The notes under the pieces are model-generated. The model had not been told where the DNA came from. It did no database searches and saw nothing but the letters and a program-made list of their open reading frames with translations. A stretch of DNA of 64,000 bases from Microbacterium sp. LWO14-1.2 (GTDB taxonomy: Bacteria > Actinomycetota > Actinomycetes > Actinomycetales > Microbacteriaceae). The translations under genes and the position numbers were made by a program. The stretch's first letter is position 1, and each line of letters opens with the position of its first letter. The stretch covers positions 3,224,001 to 3,288,000 of the forward strand of contig NZ_CP151633.1 of the NCBI RefSeq assembly GCF_038397715.1. The letters run 5' to 3'. Shown here piece by piece: positions 12,570-22,344 of the stretch.

Positions 12570-14248
12570 TCGAGGAGATGCGGATGCAGGGGCTCGGCGT
12601 GATTGCCGACGCCGTCCTCCCGCTGGGCGCAGGCTTCACCGCGATCACCGGCGAGACCGGCGCGGGGAAGACGATGGTCGTCACGGGTCTCGGACTGCTG
12701 CTGGGGGCTCGCGCCGACTCGGGCGCCGTGCGCGCCGGTGCCGCGCAGGCCTCGGTCGCGGGGGTCTGGATCGTGCCCGAGAAGGGCGAGGTCGCCGACA
12801 TCGTCGCCGACGCCGGCGGCGAGCTCGAGCCGGCGGGCGCCGGCTCAGCCGAGCTGTACGTCTCCCGCACCCTGAGCGCAGAGGGACGCAGTCGCGCGAG
12901 CGTGGGCGGACGCGCCGCGCCGGCCGGAGTGCTGTCGTCGTTGGCCGACGAACTCGTCGTCGTGCACGGGCAGTCGGAGCAGCTGCGGCTGCGGTCGGCC
13001 GCCGCGCAGCGCGACGCCCTCGACCGGTTCGGCGGTGCACCGATCGCGACCGCGCTCGGGGCCTACGCGGCAGCCTTCGCGCGCTGGCGCGACCTGGATG
13101 CCGAGATCGCCGACATCACCCAGAACCGCGACCGTCGAGCCGAGGAGGCCACGAGGCTGCGCGAGTCCCTCGCACTGATCGAGGCGACAGCACCGGAGCC
13201 CGGAGAAGACGTCGAGCTCACCGCCCGCGCCGAGCGCCTCGCCAACGCCGAGGACCTGCGTCTCGCCGCGACCCTCGCTCACAACGCGCTGTCGAACGAG
13301 GAGGGAGAGCCTGACGCCTCCGTTCTCGTCGCAGAGGCGCGTCGATCGCTCGAGCGCGTGACCGACTCGACTCTCACCGACATCTCCGCCGGTCTCGCCG
13401 ACATCGGGTACCGCGTCGCCGACCTCGCCGGGCAGCTCTCGGCCTACCTCGCCGACCTCGACGAGTCCGGACCCCACGAGCTCGCCGCCGTCGAAGAGCG
13501 TCGCGCAGCGCTCGGAACACTCGTGCGCGCGCACGGCTCCCTCGACGAGGCGCTCGAGCTCTGGCGCACCGGAGCGACCAGGCTCGCCGAGCTCGACGAC
13601 GACGGCTACCGCATCACGCGACTCGAAACCGAGCGCGACGCCGCCCGCAGCGAGCTCGACGACCTCGCCGCCGCGCTGACCGCAGAACGCACCGCAGCGG
13701 CGGCCCGCCTCGGCGCCGCCGTGACGGAAGAGCTGCACGCCCTGGCGATGCCCGACGCGACGCTCGAGGTGGCGGTCACCCCTGGCGCGGAGAGCGCGCA
13801 CGGTCGCGACGACGTCGGCATCCTGCTCGCGCCGCATCCGGGCGCCGAGCCGCGCTCGGTGTCGAAGGGCGCCTCGGGAGGCGAACTGTCCCGTGTGATG
13901 CTGGCCATCGAGGTCGTCATCGCCGGCACCGACCCCGTCCCGACGTTCGTGTTCGACGAGGTCGATGCCGGGATCGGCGGAGCCGCGGCGATCGAGGTCG
14001 GCCGACGACTCGCCCGACTCGCAGAGAAGTCGCAGGTCATCGCGGTGACCCACCTCGCGCAGGTCGCAGCCTTCGCGAACAACCACCTCTCGGTCGTGAA
14101 ATCGCACGACGGAGCGGTCACGGCCTCCAGCGTCCGCCGACTCGAGGGGGAGGAGCGCGAAGCCGAGATGGCCAGGCTGCTCTCCGGACTCGCCGATTCG
14201 GACGCCGCACTCACCCATGCCCGCGAACTTCTCAGCCTCGGCGTCTGA
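12566..14248 (+). CDS. recN: DNA repair ATPase RecN
   Basis: 560 residues from GTG 12566, overlapping the nadK stop by 4 nt. Walker A is ITGETGAGKTMVVTGLGLLL (about residues 27-46); a long central coiled-coil segment follows; the C-terminal half has the ABC signature SKGASGGELSRVMLAIE and Walker B TFVFDEVDAGIGGAA, then the His-switch VTHLAQVAAFA. RecN is an SMC-like cohesin used in double-strand break repair. In enterobacteria it is SOS-induced; here it lies inside a housekeeping operon and I see no SOS box before it. Confidence 0.96.
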   Translation: MIEEMRMQGLGVIADAVLPLGAGFTAITGETGAGKTMVVTGLGLLLGARADSGAVRAGAAQASVAGVWIVPEKGEVADIVADAGGELEPAGAGSAELYVSRTLSAEGRSRASVGGRAAPAGVLSSLADELVVVHGQSEQLRLRSAAAQRDALDRFGGAPIATALGAYAAAFARWRDLDAEIADITQNRDRRAEEATRLRESLALIEATAPEPGEDVELTARAERLANAEDLRLAATLAHNALSNEEGEPDASVLVAEARRSLERVTDSTLTDISAGLADIGYRVADLAGQLSAYLADLDESGPHELAAVEERRAALGTLVRAHGSLDEALELWRTGATRLAELDDDGYRITRLETERDAARSELDDLAAALTAERTAAAARLGAAVTEELHALAMPDATLEVAVTPGAESAHGRDDVGILLAPHPGAEPRSVSKGASGGELSRVMLAIEVVIAGTDPVPTFVFDEVDAGIGGAAAIEVGRRLARLAEKSQVIAVTHLAQVAAFANNHLSVVKSHDGAVTASSVRRLEGEEREAEMARLLSGLADSDAALTHARELLSLGV

Positions 14249-14254
14249 GCGAAC

Positions 14255-14263
14255 TGTTAGGAT
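14255..14263 (+). promoter_or_regulatory. Extended -10 promoter for pyrG, probably leaderless
   Basis: TG-T-TAGGAT (extended -10; hexamer 14258-14263) ends 8 nt before GTG 14272. The spacing predicts an mRNA whose first codon is GTG 14272 or that starts just before it. Confidence 0.5.
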
Positions 14264-14271
14264 AGAAGCCC

Positions 14272-15969
14272 GTGATGAACTCTTCTTCTGCGGGGCCCAA
14301 AAACGACACGACCAAGCACATCTTCGTGACTGGTGGTGTCGTTTCGTCTTTGGGCAAGGGGCTCACCGCGGCCAGCCTCGGCAACCTGCTCACCGCTCGC
14401 GGACTCCGCGTCGTGATGCAGAAGCTCGACCCGTACCTGAACGTCGATCCCGGCACGATGAACCCGTTCCAGCACGGTGAGGTCTTCGTCACCGACGACG
14501 GCGCCGAGACCGATCTCGACATCGGCCACTACGAGCGCTTCCTCGACATCAACCTGTCGCAGGCGGCCAACGTCACGACGGGTCAGATCTACTCGCAGGT
14601 CATCGCGCGCGAGCGCCGCGGCGAGTACCTGGGCGACACCGTGCAGGTGATCCCGCACATCACCGATGAGATCAAGCGCCGCATGCGCCTGCAGGCGACC
14701 GAGGACCCGCAGCCCGACGTCATCATCACCGAGGTCGGCGGCACCGTCGGCGACATCGAATCGCAGCCGTTCCTCGAGTCCGCCCGTCAGCTGCGTCACG
14801 AGCTCGGCCGCGACAACGTGTTCTTCGTGCACGTCTCTCTGGTGCCGTTCATGGGGGCGTCGGGCGAGCAGAAGACCAAGCCCACTCAGCACTCGGTGGC
14901 TGCGCTCCGCCAGGTCGGCATCCAGCCCGACGCGCTCGTGTTGCGCAGCGACCGTCCGGTCAGCGAGAGCAACCGCAACAAGATCGCTCTCATGTGCGAC
15001 GTGGATGCCGAGGGCGTCATCAACACGGTCGACCTGCCGAGCATCTACGACATCCCCTCGACTCTCAACGAGCAGGGGCTGGACTCGTACATCGTGCGCC
15101 GCCTCGGCCTCGACCAGAAGGCGGAAGAGGTCGACTGGACGCGCTGGAACCGCGTGCTGCACGCCGTGCACAACCCGAAGCACGAGGTCACGATCGGGCT
15201 CGTCGGGAAGTACATCGATCTGCCGGACGCCTATCTGTCCGTCACCGAGGCGATCAAGGCCGGCGGCTTCGCGCAGGAGACCAAGGTCAACATCCGGTGG
15301 ATCCCCTCCGACCTGTGCGAGACGCCCGACGGTGCCCGAGAGCAGCTCGCGGCGCTCGACGGCATCTGCGTGCCAGGCGGATTCGGCATCCGCGGCATCG
15401 AGGGCAAGCTCGGCGCGTTGAAGTTCGCACGCGAGCAGGGCATTCCGACCCTCGGTCTCTGCCTCGGCCTGCAGTGCATGGTCATCGAGTACGCGCGTGA
15501 CGTCGCCGACATCGCCGGCGCGTCGTCGACCGAGTTCGACCCCGAGACCAGCGAGCCCGTCATCGCCACCATGGCCGAGCAGGTCGAGATCCTCGACGGC
15601 GGCGACCTCGGGGGCACCATGCGGCTCGGCCTCTACCAGGCGGCTCTCGCCGAGGGGTCGCTGGCCCGCGAGGTCTACGGCGCGCCGATCGCGTCCGAGC
15701 GCCACCGCCACCGCTACGAGGTCAACAACGCCTACCGGTCGCGTCTGTCCGAGGCGGGACTCGTGTTCTCGGGGCTGAACCCCGAGCTCGACCTCGTCGA
15801 GTACGTCGAGCTGCCGCGCGACGTGCACCCGTACTACATCGCCACGCAGGCGCACCCGGAGCTCCGCTCGCGTCCGACAGACCCGCACCCGCTCTTCCGT
15901 GGACTGGTGGGCGCCGCGATCGAGCGCCACCGCGCGAGCGAGCTGTTCGATGTCGAAGCCGATGCCTGA
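14272..15969 (+). CDS. pyrG: CTP synthase (glutamine-hydrolysing)
   Basis: 565 residues from GTG 14272 (the second codon but one is ATG 14275, an equally possible start). It converts UTP to CTP with ATP and glutamine. The synthetase domain begins [20 protein letters not shown] and contains the [20 protein letters not shown] region. The class I glutaminase domain has the oxyanion region [11 protein letters not shown], nucleophile Cys in [16 protein letters not shown], and the His-Glu pair in [12 protein letters not shown]. Length matches the family. It is separated from recN by its own promoter and overlaps the NUDIX gene by 8 nt. Confidence 0.97.
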   Translation: MMNSSSAGPKNDTTKHIFVTGGVVSSLGKGLTAASLGNLLTARGLRVVMQKLDPYLNVDPGTMNPFQHGEVFVTDDGAETDLDIGHYERFLDINLSQAANVTTGQIYSQVIARERRGEYLGDTVQVIPHITDEIKRRMRLQATEDPQPDVIITEVGGTVGDIESQPFLESARQLRHELGRDNVFFVHVSLVPFMGASGEQKTKPTQHSVAALRQVGIQPDALVLRSDRPVSESNRNKIALMCDVDAEGVINTVDLPSIYDIPSTLNEQGLDSYIVRRLGLDQKAEEVDWTRWNRVLHAVHNPKHEVTIGLVGKYIDLPDAYLSVTEAIKAGGFAQETKVNIRWIPSDLCETPDGAREQLAALDGICVPGGFGIRGIEGKLGALKFAREQGIPTLGLCLGLQCMVIEYARDVADIAGASSTEFDPETSEPVIATMAEQVEILDGGDLGGTMRLGLYQAALAEGSLAREVYGAPIASERHRHRYEVNNAYRSRLSEAGLVFSGLNPELDLVEYVELPRDVHPYYIATQAHPELRSRPTDPHPLFRGLVGAAIERHRASELFDVEADA

Positions 15970-16552
15970 GAACCCGGTCGCCGCGGGCGAGCTCCGCGAC
16001 GAGGCCTTCGAACCCGAGGTGCTGCAGAGCGACCTCGCGTTCGAGGGCGCCGTCTGGAACGTCCGCGACGACCGCGTGCGCTACGGCGACGGTGAGATCC
16101 GTCGGCAGTACGTCGAGCACACCGGCGCGGTCGCGATCCTCGCGCTCGATGACGACGGGCGGGTGCTGCTGATCCAGCAGTACCGGCATCCGATCCGTCA
16201 CCGCGACTGGGAGCTGCCCGCCGGTCTGCTCGACGTCGACGGCGAGGAGCCGCTGGCTGCGGCGCAGCGGGAGCTGGCGGAGGAGGCGGATCTGGTCGCC
16301 GCCCACTGGGAGCCGCTCGTCTCGTCGTGGACCACTCCCGGGGGCAACGACGAGGCGATCCACATCTTCCTCGCGACCGGGGTCTCGGCCGCGCCGTCCG
16401 CGCACCAGCGCGAGGACGAGGAAGCCGACATCCGTGTCGAATGGGTTCCGCTCGACGCGGTGATCGCGGCGGTCATGGCGGGGCGGATGCGCAACGGCAT
16501 CCTCACCATCGGCGTGTTGGCGACCGCGCAGAGGCTGCGCGACCGGGCCTGA
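15962..16552 (+). CDS. NUDIX hydrolase, ADP-ribose pyrophosphatase type
   Basis: 196 residues from ATG 15962. The NUDIX box is present as [20 protein letters not shown] plus EADL, with the REx2EE metal-binding core intact. The preceding [18 protein letters not shown] is typical of ADP-ribose pyrophosphatases, which split ADP-ribose to AMP and ribose-5-phosphate. It sits between pyrG and xerD, as in many actinobacteria, overlapping pyrG and leaving 2 nt before xerD. Confidence 0.9.
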   Translation: MPENPVAAGELRDEAFEPEVLQSDLAFEGAVWNVRDDRVRYGDGEIRRQYVEHTGAVAILALDDDGRVLLIQQYRHPIRHRDWELPAGLLDVDGEEPLAAAQRELAEEADLVAAHWEPLVSSWTTPGGNDEAIHIFLATGVSAAPSAHQREDEEADIRVEWVPLDAVIAAVMAGRMRNGILTIGVLATAQRLRDRA

Positions 16553-16554
16553 GC

Positions 16555-17457
16555 ATGCAGCTCGACCGCGCGCTCGACTCGTACCTGCGCCATGTGACGA
16601 TCGAGCGCGGTCTGAGCGATCACACGATCGCCGCCTACCGGCGCGATCTCGCCGGATACCTCGAGTGGCTGACCGCAGACGGCATCGCCGACACGGCGGA
16701 GATCACTCCCGCGGTCGTCGGGCGCTTCATCGCGGAGCGGTCCTCCGGTGAGCCCGCACCGGCGGCCACGAGCCTCGCGAGACTCCAGTCGTCGGTGCGT
16801 GGCTGGCACCGCTTCCTCGCGCGGGAGGGCATCGAGGACGACGATCCGAGCGGCCGCCTCCGTCCGCCGAAAGCTCCGCGTCGGCTGCCGAAGGCCCTCA
16901 CGATCGATCAGGTCGAGCGGCTGCTGGCGGCGCCGTCGGCCGAGGAGCCGATCGGCATCCGCGACCGTGCACTGCTCGAGCTGCTCTACGCCACCGGCGC
17001 TCGTGTGTCGGAAGCGGTGGGCCTCGACGTCGACGACGTCTCGCACGGCGACGTGCTGCGGCTGCGAGGCAAGGGCTCGAAGGAACGCATCGTGCCCGTC
17101 GGCTCGTATGCGCGCGCGGCCGTCGACGCGTACCTCACGCGCGTGCGCCCCGGTCTCGCGGCCAAGGGGCGGGCGTCGGCGCGGCTGTTCCTCGGCGCCC
17201 GCGGGGCGCCCCTCTCGCGTCAGAGCGCCTGGCTCGTGATCCGGGATGCCGCCGAGCGCGCGCAGATCACGTCCGAGGTGTCGCCGCACACGCTCCGGCA
17301 CTCGTTCGCGACCCACCTGCTGCAGGGCGGCGCCGACGTCCGCGTGGTCCAGGAACTGCTCGGACACGCCTCGGTCGCCACGACGCAGATCTACACCCAC
17401 GTGTCCGTGGACACGCTGCGCGACGTCTACGCGACCTCGCATCCGCGAGCGCGCTGA
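16555..17457 (+). CDS. xerD: Site-specific tyrosine recombinase XerD
   Basis: 300 residues. The N-terminal SAM-like domain (about 1-90) is followed by the catalytic domain with all expected residues: Arg in [13 protein letters not shown], Lys in [25 protein letters not shown] (His, Arg), [13 protein letters not shown] (His and the Tyr nucleophile). It resolves chromosome dimers at dif together with XerC. Chromosomal location in the classical pyrG-nudix-xerD order supports XerD rather than a phage integrase. Confidence 0.93.
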   Translation: MQLDRALDSYLRHVTIERGLSDHTIAAYRRDLAGYLEWLTADGIADTAEITPAVVGRFIAERSSGEPAPAATSLARLQSSVRGWHRFLAREGIEDDDPSGRLRPPKAPRRLPKALTIDQVERLLAAPSAEEPIGIRDRALLELLYATGARVSEAVGLDVDDVSHGDVLRLRGKGSKERIVPVGSYARAAVDAYLTRVRPGLAAKGRASARLFLGARGAPLSRQSAWLVIRDAAERAQITSEVSPHTLRHSFATHLLQGGADVRVVQELLGHASVATTQIYTHVSVDTLRDVYATSHPRAR

Positions 17458-17516
17458 GCGTCTCGGATGCGGGTGTCGGATCCCGCTCTTTCGACGGCTG
17501 TCGTCAGTCCGCAGAG

Positions 17517-17525
17517 TTATCCACG
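17517..17525 (+). promoter_or_regulatory. DnaA-box-like sequence
   Basis: TTATCCACG, one mismatch from the TTATCCACA consensus, between xerD and the lipoprotein operon. A single site with no cluster, so not an origin. Confidence 0.3.
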
Positions 17526-17542
17526 TCATCCATTTGGGGGAC
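17525..17542 (+). promoter_or_regulatory. Shared 18-bp motif GTC-NN-CCATTTGGGGGAC, copy 1
   Basis: GTCATCCATTTGGGGGAC lies 74 bp before the lipoprotein start. The same motif, identical in 16 of 18 positions, occurs at 49346-49363 in another intergenic region. Its ends are self-complementary (GTC...GAC). Possibly a regulator site; the regulator is unknown. Confidence 0.4.
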
Positions 17543-17615
17543 GCGAGGATTCGTCCGACTTCCCTATGCTTGCCCGAGACCTCCGACCACCGGTCGGCCG
17601 ACGAAGGAGCAAGAC

Positions 17616-18635
17616 ATGCGTACCACCGGTCCTCTCGCGGCGGGAATCGCCGCGACCGCCCTGGCGCTCACCCTGACCGGATGCGCAGGCCCGTCCGCAG
17701 ACGAACTCAGCTACGAGGACTCGCCACTGGGGCAGTACCTCTCGTCCGCCTACGGCGGCGACCTCTCCGAGGAAGAGCAGCAGAAGAAGTGGGAGGAGCA
17801 GCAGCGCGCCCAGGAGGAGCTCATGGCCGAGTGCATGGCTGAGGAGGGTTTCGAGTACAAGCCCAACGTGCAGAACACGGGCACCTCCGTCTCGGTCGAA
17901 GACATCGAGTGGGAGCCCGAGAAGAAGGAGTGGGTCGAGAAGTACGGCTATGGCATCGTCAACAGCCCCTACTCCGAGAACGCAGACGAGGGCACCGCGG
18001 AGGAGTACGTCGACCCGAACCAGGAGTACATCGAATCGCTGTCGGAGTCGGAGCAGACCGCCTACTACGAGACCGCCTACGGCGTGCCGCCGGAGGAGGA
18101 CGAGCTCGCCGAGGACGGCAGCTTCGAGTACAACTGGGAGGACGCGGGGTGCCAGGGGTGGGCCCAGCACGAGCAGCAGGGTGAGGACCCGTGGCAGGCG
18201 GACGAGTTCGCCGACCTCCGCAAGAAGATGGAGAAGCTCTGGAGCTCCACGCAGGAGTCGCCCGAGTTCAAGGAGCTCAACGCCGCGTGGTCGTCGTGCA
18301 TGGACGACGGGGGAGAGCCGGGATTCTCGGCGCAGATGGACGCCCAGCAGTCCATCGCCGACGAGTCGAGCAAGATCTACGACGAGGCGTACGGCGACGG
18401 GTCCACCGAGGTGGACACGGAGTCGCCCGACTTCGTCGACCCGTCGTCGAGCCCTGAGATGAAGGCGCTCGGCGAGCGCGAGATCGAGCTCGCTCTCGTC
18501 GACCTCGAGTGCCGCACGAAGACGTCGTACACGGCCGAGTCCCTGAAGATCCAGTTCGCGCTGGAGGAGAAGTTCATCGCGGAGAACAAGGCGGACCTCG
18601 AGGCGTTCAAGGCCGCGGCCGAGCAGAACAACTGA
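17616..18635 (+). CDS. Secreted acidic lipoprotein, unknown function
   Basis: 339 residues from ATG 17616 with GAAGGAG 8 nt before it. A lipoprotein signal peptide ends in the lipobox LTLTGC (Cys at about residue 23). The mature part is strongly acidic and Tyr-rich and repeats a Cys-containing pattern (LMAECMAEEGFEYKP, SSCMDDGGEPGF, LVDLECRTK). No known enzyme motif is seen. It starts an operon with the membrane-fusion protein, ATPase and permease behind it (1-nt gap, then 4-nt overlaps), so it is probably the extracellular partner or substrate-handling protein of that exporter. Similar lipoprotein-exporter groups exist in Microbacteriaceae; role unknown. Confidence 0.8.
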   Translation: MRTTGPLAAGIAATALALTLTGCAGPSADELSYEDSPLGQYLSSAYGGDLSEEEQQKKWEEQQRAQEELMAECMAEEGFEYKPNVQNTGTSVSVEDIEWEPEKKEWVEKYGYGIVNSPYSENADEGTAEEYVDPNQEYIESLSESEQTAYYETAYGVPPEEDELAEDGSFEYNWEDAGCQGWAQHEQQGEDPWQADEFADLRKKMEKLWSSTQESPEFKELNAAWSSCMDDGGEPGFSAQMDAQQSIADESSKIYDEAYGDGSTEVDTESPDFVDPSSSPEMKALGEREIELALVDLECRTKTSYTAESLKIQFALEEKFIAENKADLEAFKAAAEQNN

Positions 18636-18636
18636 C

Positions 18637-20211
18637 ATGAGGGACGACGAGACTCCGACGACCGAACTGCCTGCAGAGCTCCTTCCCGAGCACGACGACC
18701 TCGTTGCCGAGGACGGCGGCGGGGCCGCGGCGACATCCCGGGTGAGTGGATGGGGCCGCATCCTCCGGGGCAACCGGACCCTGTGGATCGTCGCGCTGTG
18801 CGCGGTGGTCAGCCTGGTCGCCGGCCTCCTCGTCGGTCGCTTCCTGATCGCGCCGGCGCAGGCGAGCGAGGCGCCTGATCCCGGCCTGGTCACCGTGCCG
18901 GTCGAGTTCGGTCCGCTGAGCAACGACGTCACCCTGCGTGCGGACGTCGGGTACGCAGACGCCGTCGAGGTCACCATCGACACCACCGGGGGAGGGAGCG
19001 TCGTGACCGGGGCCGTTCCCGAAGTCGGCGCCACCCTGTCCCCGCTGTCCATCGCCCTCGAGATCGAGGGCCGGCCCGTGATCGTGCTCCCCGGCGAGCT
19101 GCCCTCGTACCGGACGCTCCGCGTCGGCGTGTCCGGTCCGGACGTGCTGCAGCTGAAGCAGGCCCTCGTCAGCGTGGGCATCGATGCCGGAGACGTGTCA
19201 TCGAACCTCTTCGACCAGGCGACGGCCAACGCGGTCGGCCAGCTCTACGCGCAGGCGGGGTACCCGCTGCCCGCCCCCGAGGAGGGGGCGGAGGATGCCG
19301 TGCGGTCCGCCGAGGAGGGTGTGCGCTCGGCCAAGAGCGAGGTCTCCCGTGCCCAGCAGGAGCTCACCGCAGCAGGCGCGGGGCCGTCGAAGGTCGAGAG
19401 CTTCCAGGCCGATGTCGCCGTCGCCAAGGCCGAGCAGGCGCTGGCCGACGCACGGAACGGCGTCGAAGGGGCGCCGACCGTCCAGCAGGCGGAGTGGGAT
19501 CTGCAGACAGCCCGTCTGGAGCGCGATCAGCTGTGGGCCGCGAAGAACACCGGTGCCGAGAGGGCCGCGCTGGACGCGGCACGGGCACAGGTCGACTCCG
19601 CGAATCAGGCTCTCGAGAGCGCTCGGCAGAGCGTGCTCCCGTATCTGCCCTCCAGCGAGGTGCTCTTCCTCACAGAGCTCCCGCGTCGCGTCGACGCTGT
19701 CGAGGTCAAGCGCGGCACGACGATCTCGGGTCCGGTGATGACGGTCTCCGGTGCGACCGTTCGACTGACGGGCGCGGCTGCCGAGGCGGACGCCCGGCTG
19801 CTCCAGGTCGGCTCCGAGGGGATCTTCGAGCTGCCGGACGGCACCGAGCACCGCGCGGTCGTGTCGGAGCTCAAGCCCGGCAAAGACAGCAAGGCGCGAT
19901 GGGAGGTGCTGTTCGAACCGGATCCGCTCACGCCGGAGCAGATCACCGCGCTGCAGGACAGCAACGTGCGGGTGCGGATCGCCGTGGGCGCGACCGACGG
20001 CGACGTGCTCTCCGTGCCGCTCGCAGCCCTCACCGCCGGCCCGGGCGGGGAGTCCCGCGTGCAGGTCGTCGAGTCCGATCCCCGTGACGGGGAGGACGCC
20101 AAGACGCGCCTCGTCGTCGTGGAGACAGGACTCGCGGCCAAGGGCGCGGTGGAGGTGACGCCCGTCGACGGCGACCTCGAAGAGGGCGAGCTCGTGGTGG
20201 TCGGAGAGTGA
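18637..20211 (+). CDS. Membrane-fusion (HlyD/MacA-like) protein with peptidoglycan-binding domain
   Basis: 524 residues. An acidic cytoplasmic N-terminus of about 45 residues precedes one transmembrane helix (LWIVALCAVVSLVAGLLVGR). Outside the membrane, a barrel-sandwich start (VEVTIDTTGGGSVVTGAVPE) is followed by a peptidoglycan-binding type 1 fold (SYRTLRVGVSGPDVLQLKQA), then a long coiled coil (about residues 220-335, AEEGVRSAKSEVSRAQQEL) and a C-terminal beta domain. This is the layout of periplasmic adaptor proteins of MacAB-type exporters adapted to Gram-positive cells. Works with the next two genes. Confidence 0.85.
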   Translation: MRDDETPTTELPAELLPEHDDLVAEDGGGAAATSRVSGWGRILRGNRTLWIVALCAVVSLVAGLLVGRFLIAPAQASEAPDPGLVTVPVEFGPLSNDVTLRADVGYADAVEVTIDTTGGGSVVTGAVPEVGATLSPLSIALEIEGRPVIVLPGELPSYRTLRVGVSGPDVLQLKQALVSVGIDAGDVSSNLFDQATANAVGQLYAQAGYPLPAPEEGAEDAVRSAEEGVRSAKSEVSRAQQELTAAGAGPSKVESFQADVAVAKAEQALADARNGVEGAPTVQQAEWDLQTARLERDQLWAAKNTGAERAALDAARAQVDSANQALESARQSVLPYLPSSEVLFLTELPRRVDAVEVKRGTTISGPVMTVSGATVRLTGAAAEADARLLQVGSEGIFELPDGTEHRAVVSELKPGKDSKARWEVLFEPDPLTPEQITALQDSNVRVRIAVGATDGDVLSVPLAALTAGPGGESRVQVVESDPRDGEDAKTRLVVVETGLAAKGAVEVTPVDGDLEEGELVVVGE

Positions 20212-20927
20212 CGTCGCTCACCGAGCCCGCGTCGGCGGCGCCGGATGCCGTGCAGGCCGGGCCGCTCGTCGAGCTCAGAGACGTCACGAGGTCGTTTCCC
20301 GGCCCACCGGAGGTGCAGGCGCTCAAGGGAGCCACGCTCTCGATCGCTCCGGGCGACTATCTCTCGATCGTCGGGCCCAGCGGCTCAGGCAAGTCGACGA
20401 TGTTGAACATCCTCGGACTCCTCGACCGTCCCAGCGTCGGCGAGTACCGTCTGGCCGGCTCGCTCACGGGAGATCTGTCGGACGACGAGAGAGCCGCCGT
20501 GCGTGCGCGCTTCATCGGGTTCGTGTTCCAGTCGTTCCACCTGCTGCCGCGCCGCAGCGTGCTCGACAACGTGCTGATGCCCATGCTGTACAGCGGGGTT
20601 CCGCGTCGCGAGCGCGAGTCCAGGGCACAGGACGCCCTGCAGAGAGTGGGTCTCGGTCATCGGGTCGACTTCCTGCCGAACTCTCTGTCCGGTGGCGAAC
20701 GGCAGCGTGTCGCCGTGGCGAGGGCCGTCGTCAGCGGGCCACGGCTCCTTCTCGCCGACGAGCCCACCGGCAACCTCGATCAGCGGACCTCGGGAGAGGT
20801 GATGTCGCTGTTCGAAGAGCTCAACGACGACGGACTCACGCTCGTGGTCATCACGCACGACGACGGGGTCGCGCGGCGGGCACGCCGCTGCATCCGCATC
20901 GCCGACGGCCGATTGAGCGAACTGTGA
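20208..20927 (+). CDS. ABC transporter ATP-binding protein (MacB/LolD type)
   Basis: 239 residues from GTG 20208, overlapping the upstream stop by 4 nt. Walker A SIVGPSGSGKSTMLNILGLL, Q-loop in VFQSFHLLPRRSVLDNV, signature LSGGERQRVAVARAVV, Walker B LLLADEPTGNLDQ, H-loop VVITHDD. The DEPTGNLD form and the spacing identify the MacB/LolD subfamily, which powers mechanotransmission-type export rather than substrate uptake. Confidence 0.93.
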   Translation: MTSLTEPASAAPDAVQAGPLVELRDVTRSFPGPPEVQALKGATLSIAPGDYLSIVGPSGSGKSTMLNILGLLDRPSVGEYRLAGSLTGDLSDDERAAVRARFIGFVFQSFHLLPRRSVLDNVLMPMLYSGVPRRERESRAQDALQRVGLGHRVDFLPNSLSGGERQRVAVARAVVSGPRLLLADEPTGNLDQRTSGEVMSLFEELNDDGLTLVVITHDDGVARRARRCIRIADGRLSEL

Positions 20928-22240
20928 TCCGGATGCCATGGCGCAGACGGCCGGCGCACGACGCCGCGGAGCCCGCCGTCGAAGACGGACCGACCTCCCT
21001 CGTCGCCGGGGTGGCTCACGCGGACCGCTTCACGTTCCAGGATTTGGTCGCCGAGGCCACTTCCGACATCGGTTCGCGCCCGGCGCGGCTCGTCATGACG
21101 ATCCTGGGCACCGTGCTCGGCATTGCCTCGCTCGTCGCGACCATCGGATTCGCGCAGACGGCGGCGGCTCAGATCGCGAGCCAGTTCGACGGCGCAGCCG
21201 CGACCCGTGTGGTCGTGCAGGCGACCGAGGCGCAGTCGGGGTCGCAGAACAAGAGCGTGGCCGCGGGGCGTCTGCCCTGGGACTCGCCCGACCGCGTCGA
21301 ACTGCTGGCCGGTGTCGAGAGCGCGACACTGCTCGGCGAGGTGGAGCTCGCGGAGGGCGAGACGATCACTGCCGTGCCCGTCAACGACCCGGCGGCCGCA
21401 GCCGTCGCCTCGCCTCGTCTGTTCTCGGCATCCGCCGAACTGCTCGACACCGCGGAGGGCGGGCTCGTCACCGGGCGGTTCTTCGACCGCGGTCACGATC
21501 AGCGAGCCGACCGCGTCGCCGTGCTCGGCAGCCGTCTCGCAGAGCGCATGGGCATCAACCGCGTCGACTCGCAGCCCTCCGTCTTCATCGCGGGCGTGGC
21601 GTACGCGGTCGTCGGGATCGTCGACGGCATGGACCGGCGCAGCGAGCTCCTGGATGCCGTGATCATCCCGACCGGTTCGGCCAGAGCCGACTTCGGGCTC
21701 GAAGCGCCGTCGGAGCTCGACATCAGGATCGACGTCGGCGCGGGACCGCAGGTCGCCGAGCAGAGCGTGCTGGCGCTCGCGCCCGACGACCCGGAGAGCC
21801 TCGAAGCCCGCGCGCCGTCCGGATCGTCCGATCTCAGCCAGAGCGTCCAGGCGGACGTCAACGTCGTGTTCCTCATCCTCGGAGTCATCGCCCTCCTCGC
21901 CGGAGGTCTCGGCATCGCGAACGTCACCCTGCTGTCGGTCATGGAGCGGATCGGGGAGATCGGCCTGCGTCGCGCGCTCGGTGCGACCCGGCGTCAGATC
22001 GGCGCGCAGTTCATGGTCGAGTCGATCGTCATCGGGTTCATCGGCGGTCTGATCGGGTCCGCTCTCGGGGTGGTCGCGGTGATCGTCGTCGCCGCGGTGC
22101 AGGGCTGGACGCCGGTCACGGATCCGCTGGTCGCCGTCGCGGGAGCATTCCTCGGCGCTCTGGTCGGCTGGGGGTCGGGCTGGTACCCCGCTCGGCGCGC
22201 CGCGCGGATCGAACCGGTCGCAGCTCTGCGGGGCGGGTGA
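20924..22240 (+). CDS. MacB/FtsX-family ABC transporter permease
   Basis: 438 residues from GTG 20924. One helix near residues 45-65 (MTILGTVLGIASLVATIGFA) is followed by a large extracytoplasmic MacB-PCD domain (about 70-300) and three C-terminal helices, with the FtsX-type turn ERIGEIGLRRALGATRRQIG between them. This four-helix topology is typical of mechanotransmission permeases. Forms the transporter with the ATPase and the fusion protein. Confidence 0.92.
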   Translation: MIRMPWRRRPAHDAAEPAVEDGPTSLVAGVAHADRFTFQDLVAEATSDIGSRPARLVMTILGTVLGIASLVATIGFAQTAAAQIASQFDGAAATRVVVQATEAQSGSQNKSVAAGRLPWDSPDRVELLAGVESATLLGEVELAEGETITAVPVNDPAAAAVASPRLFSASAELLDTAEGGLVTGRFFDRGHDQRADRVAVLGSRLAERMGINRVDSQPSVFIAGVAYAVVGIVDGMDRRSELLDAVIIPTGSARADFGLEAPSELDIRIDVGAGPQVAEQSVLALAPDDPESLEARAPSGSSDLSQSVQADVNVVFLILGVIALLAGGLGIANVTLLSVMERIGEIGLRRALGATRRQIGAQFMVESIVIGFIGGLIGSALGVVAVIVVAAVQGWTPVTDPLVAVAGAFLGALVGWGSGWYPARRAARIEPVAALRGG

Positions 22241-22309
22241 TCGGGGCATCGACAGGGTCCTTCGGCCCGCTCGCCGCGCGGCGAGGGGGCTCCGCCGCAC
22301 GCCTGCCGC

Positions 22310-22315
22310 TACAAT
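22310..22315 (+). promoter_or_regulatory. -10 box for the parA-scpAB operon
   Basis: TACAAT 30 nt before the GTG of parA, in a 104-bp gap after the permease. No good -35. Purine-rich GGGAGCAGGAG lies between it and the start and supplies the ribosome-binding site. Confidence 0.45.
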
Positions 22316-22344
22316 CGACCAAGCACGAGGGAGCAGGAGAAGCG

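Noticed and set aside
17517..17525. Replication origin from DnaA-like boxes (also 56149)
   Set aside because: Only single boxes far apart, no AT-rich unwinding region, no dnaA or dnaN nearby.
20938..22344. N-terminal 470-residue extension of the ParA frame
   Set aside because: Overlaps the permease gene in another frame and reads as Arg-rich noise; ParA begins at GTG 22345.
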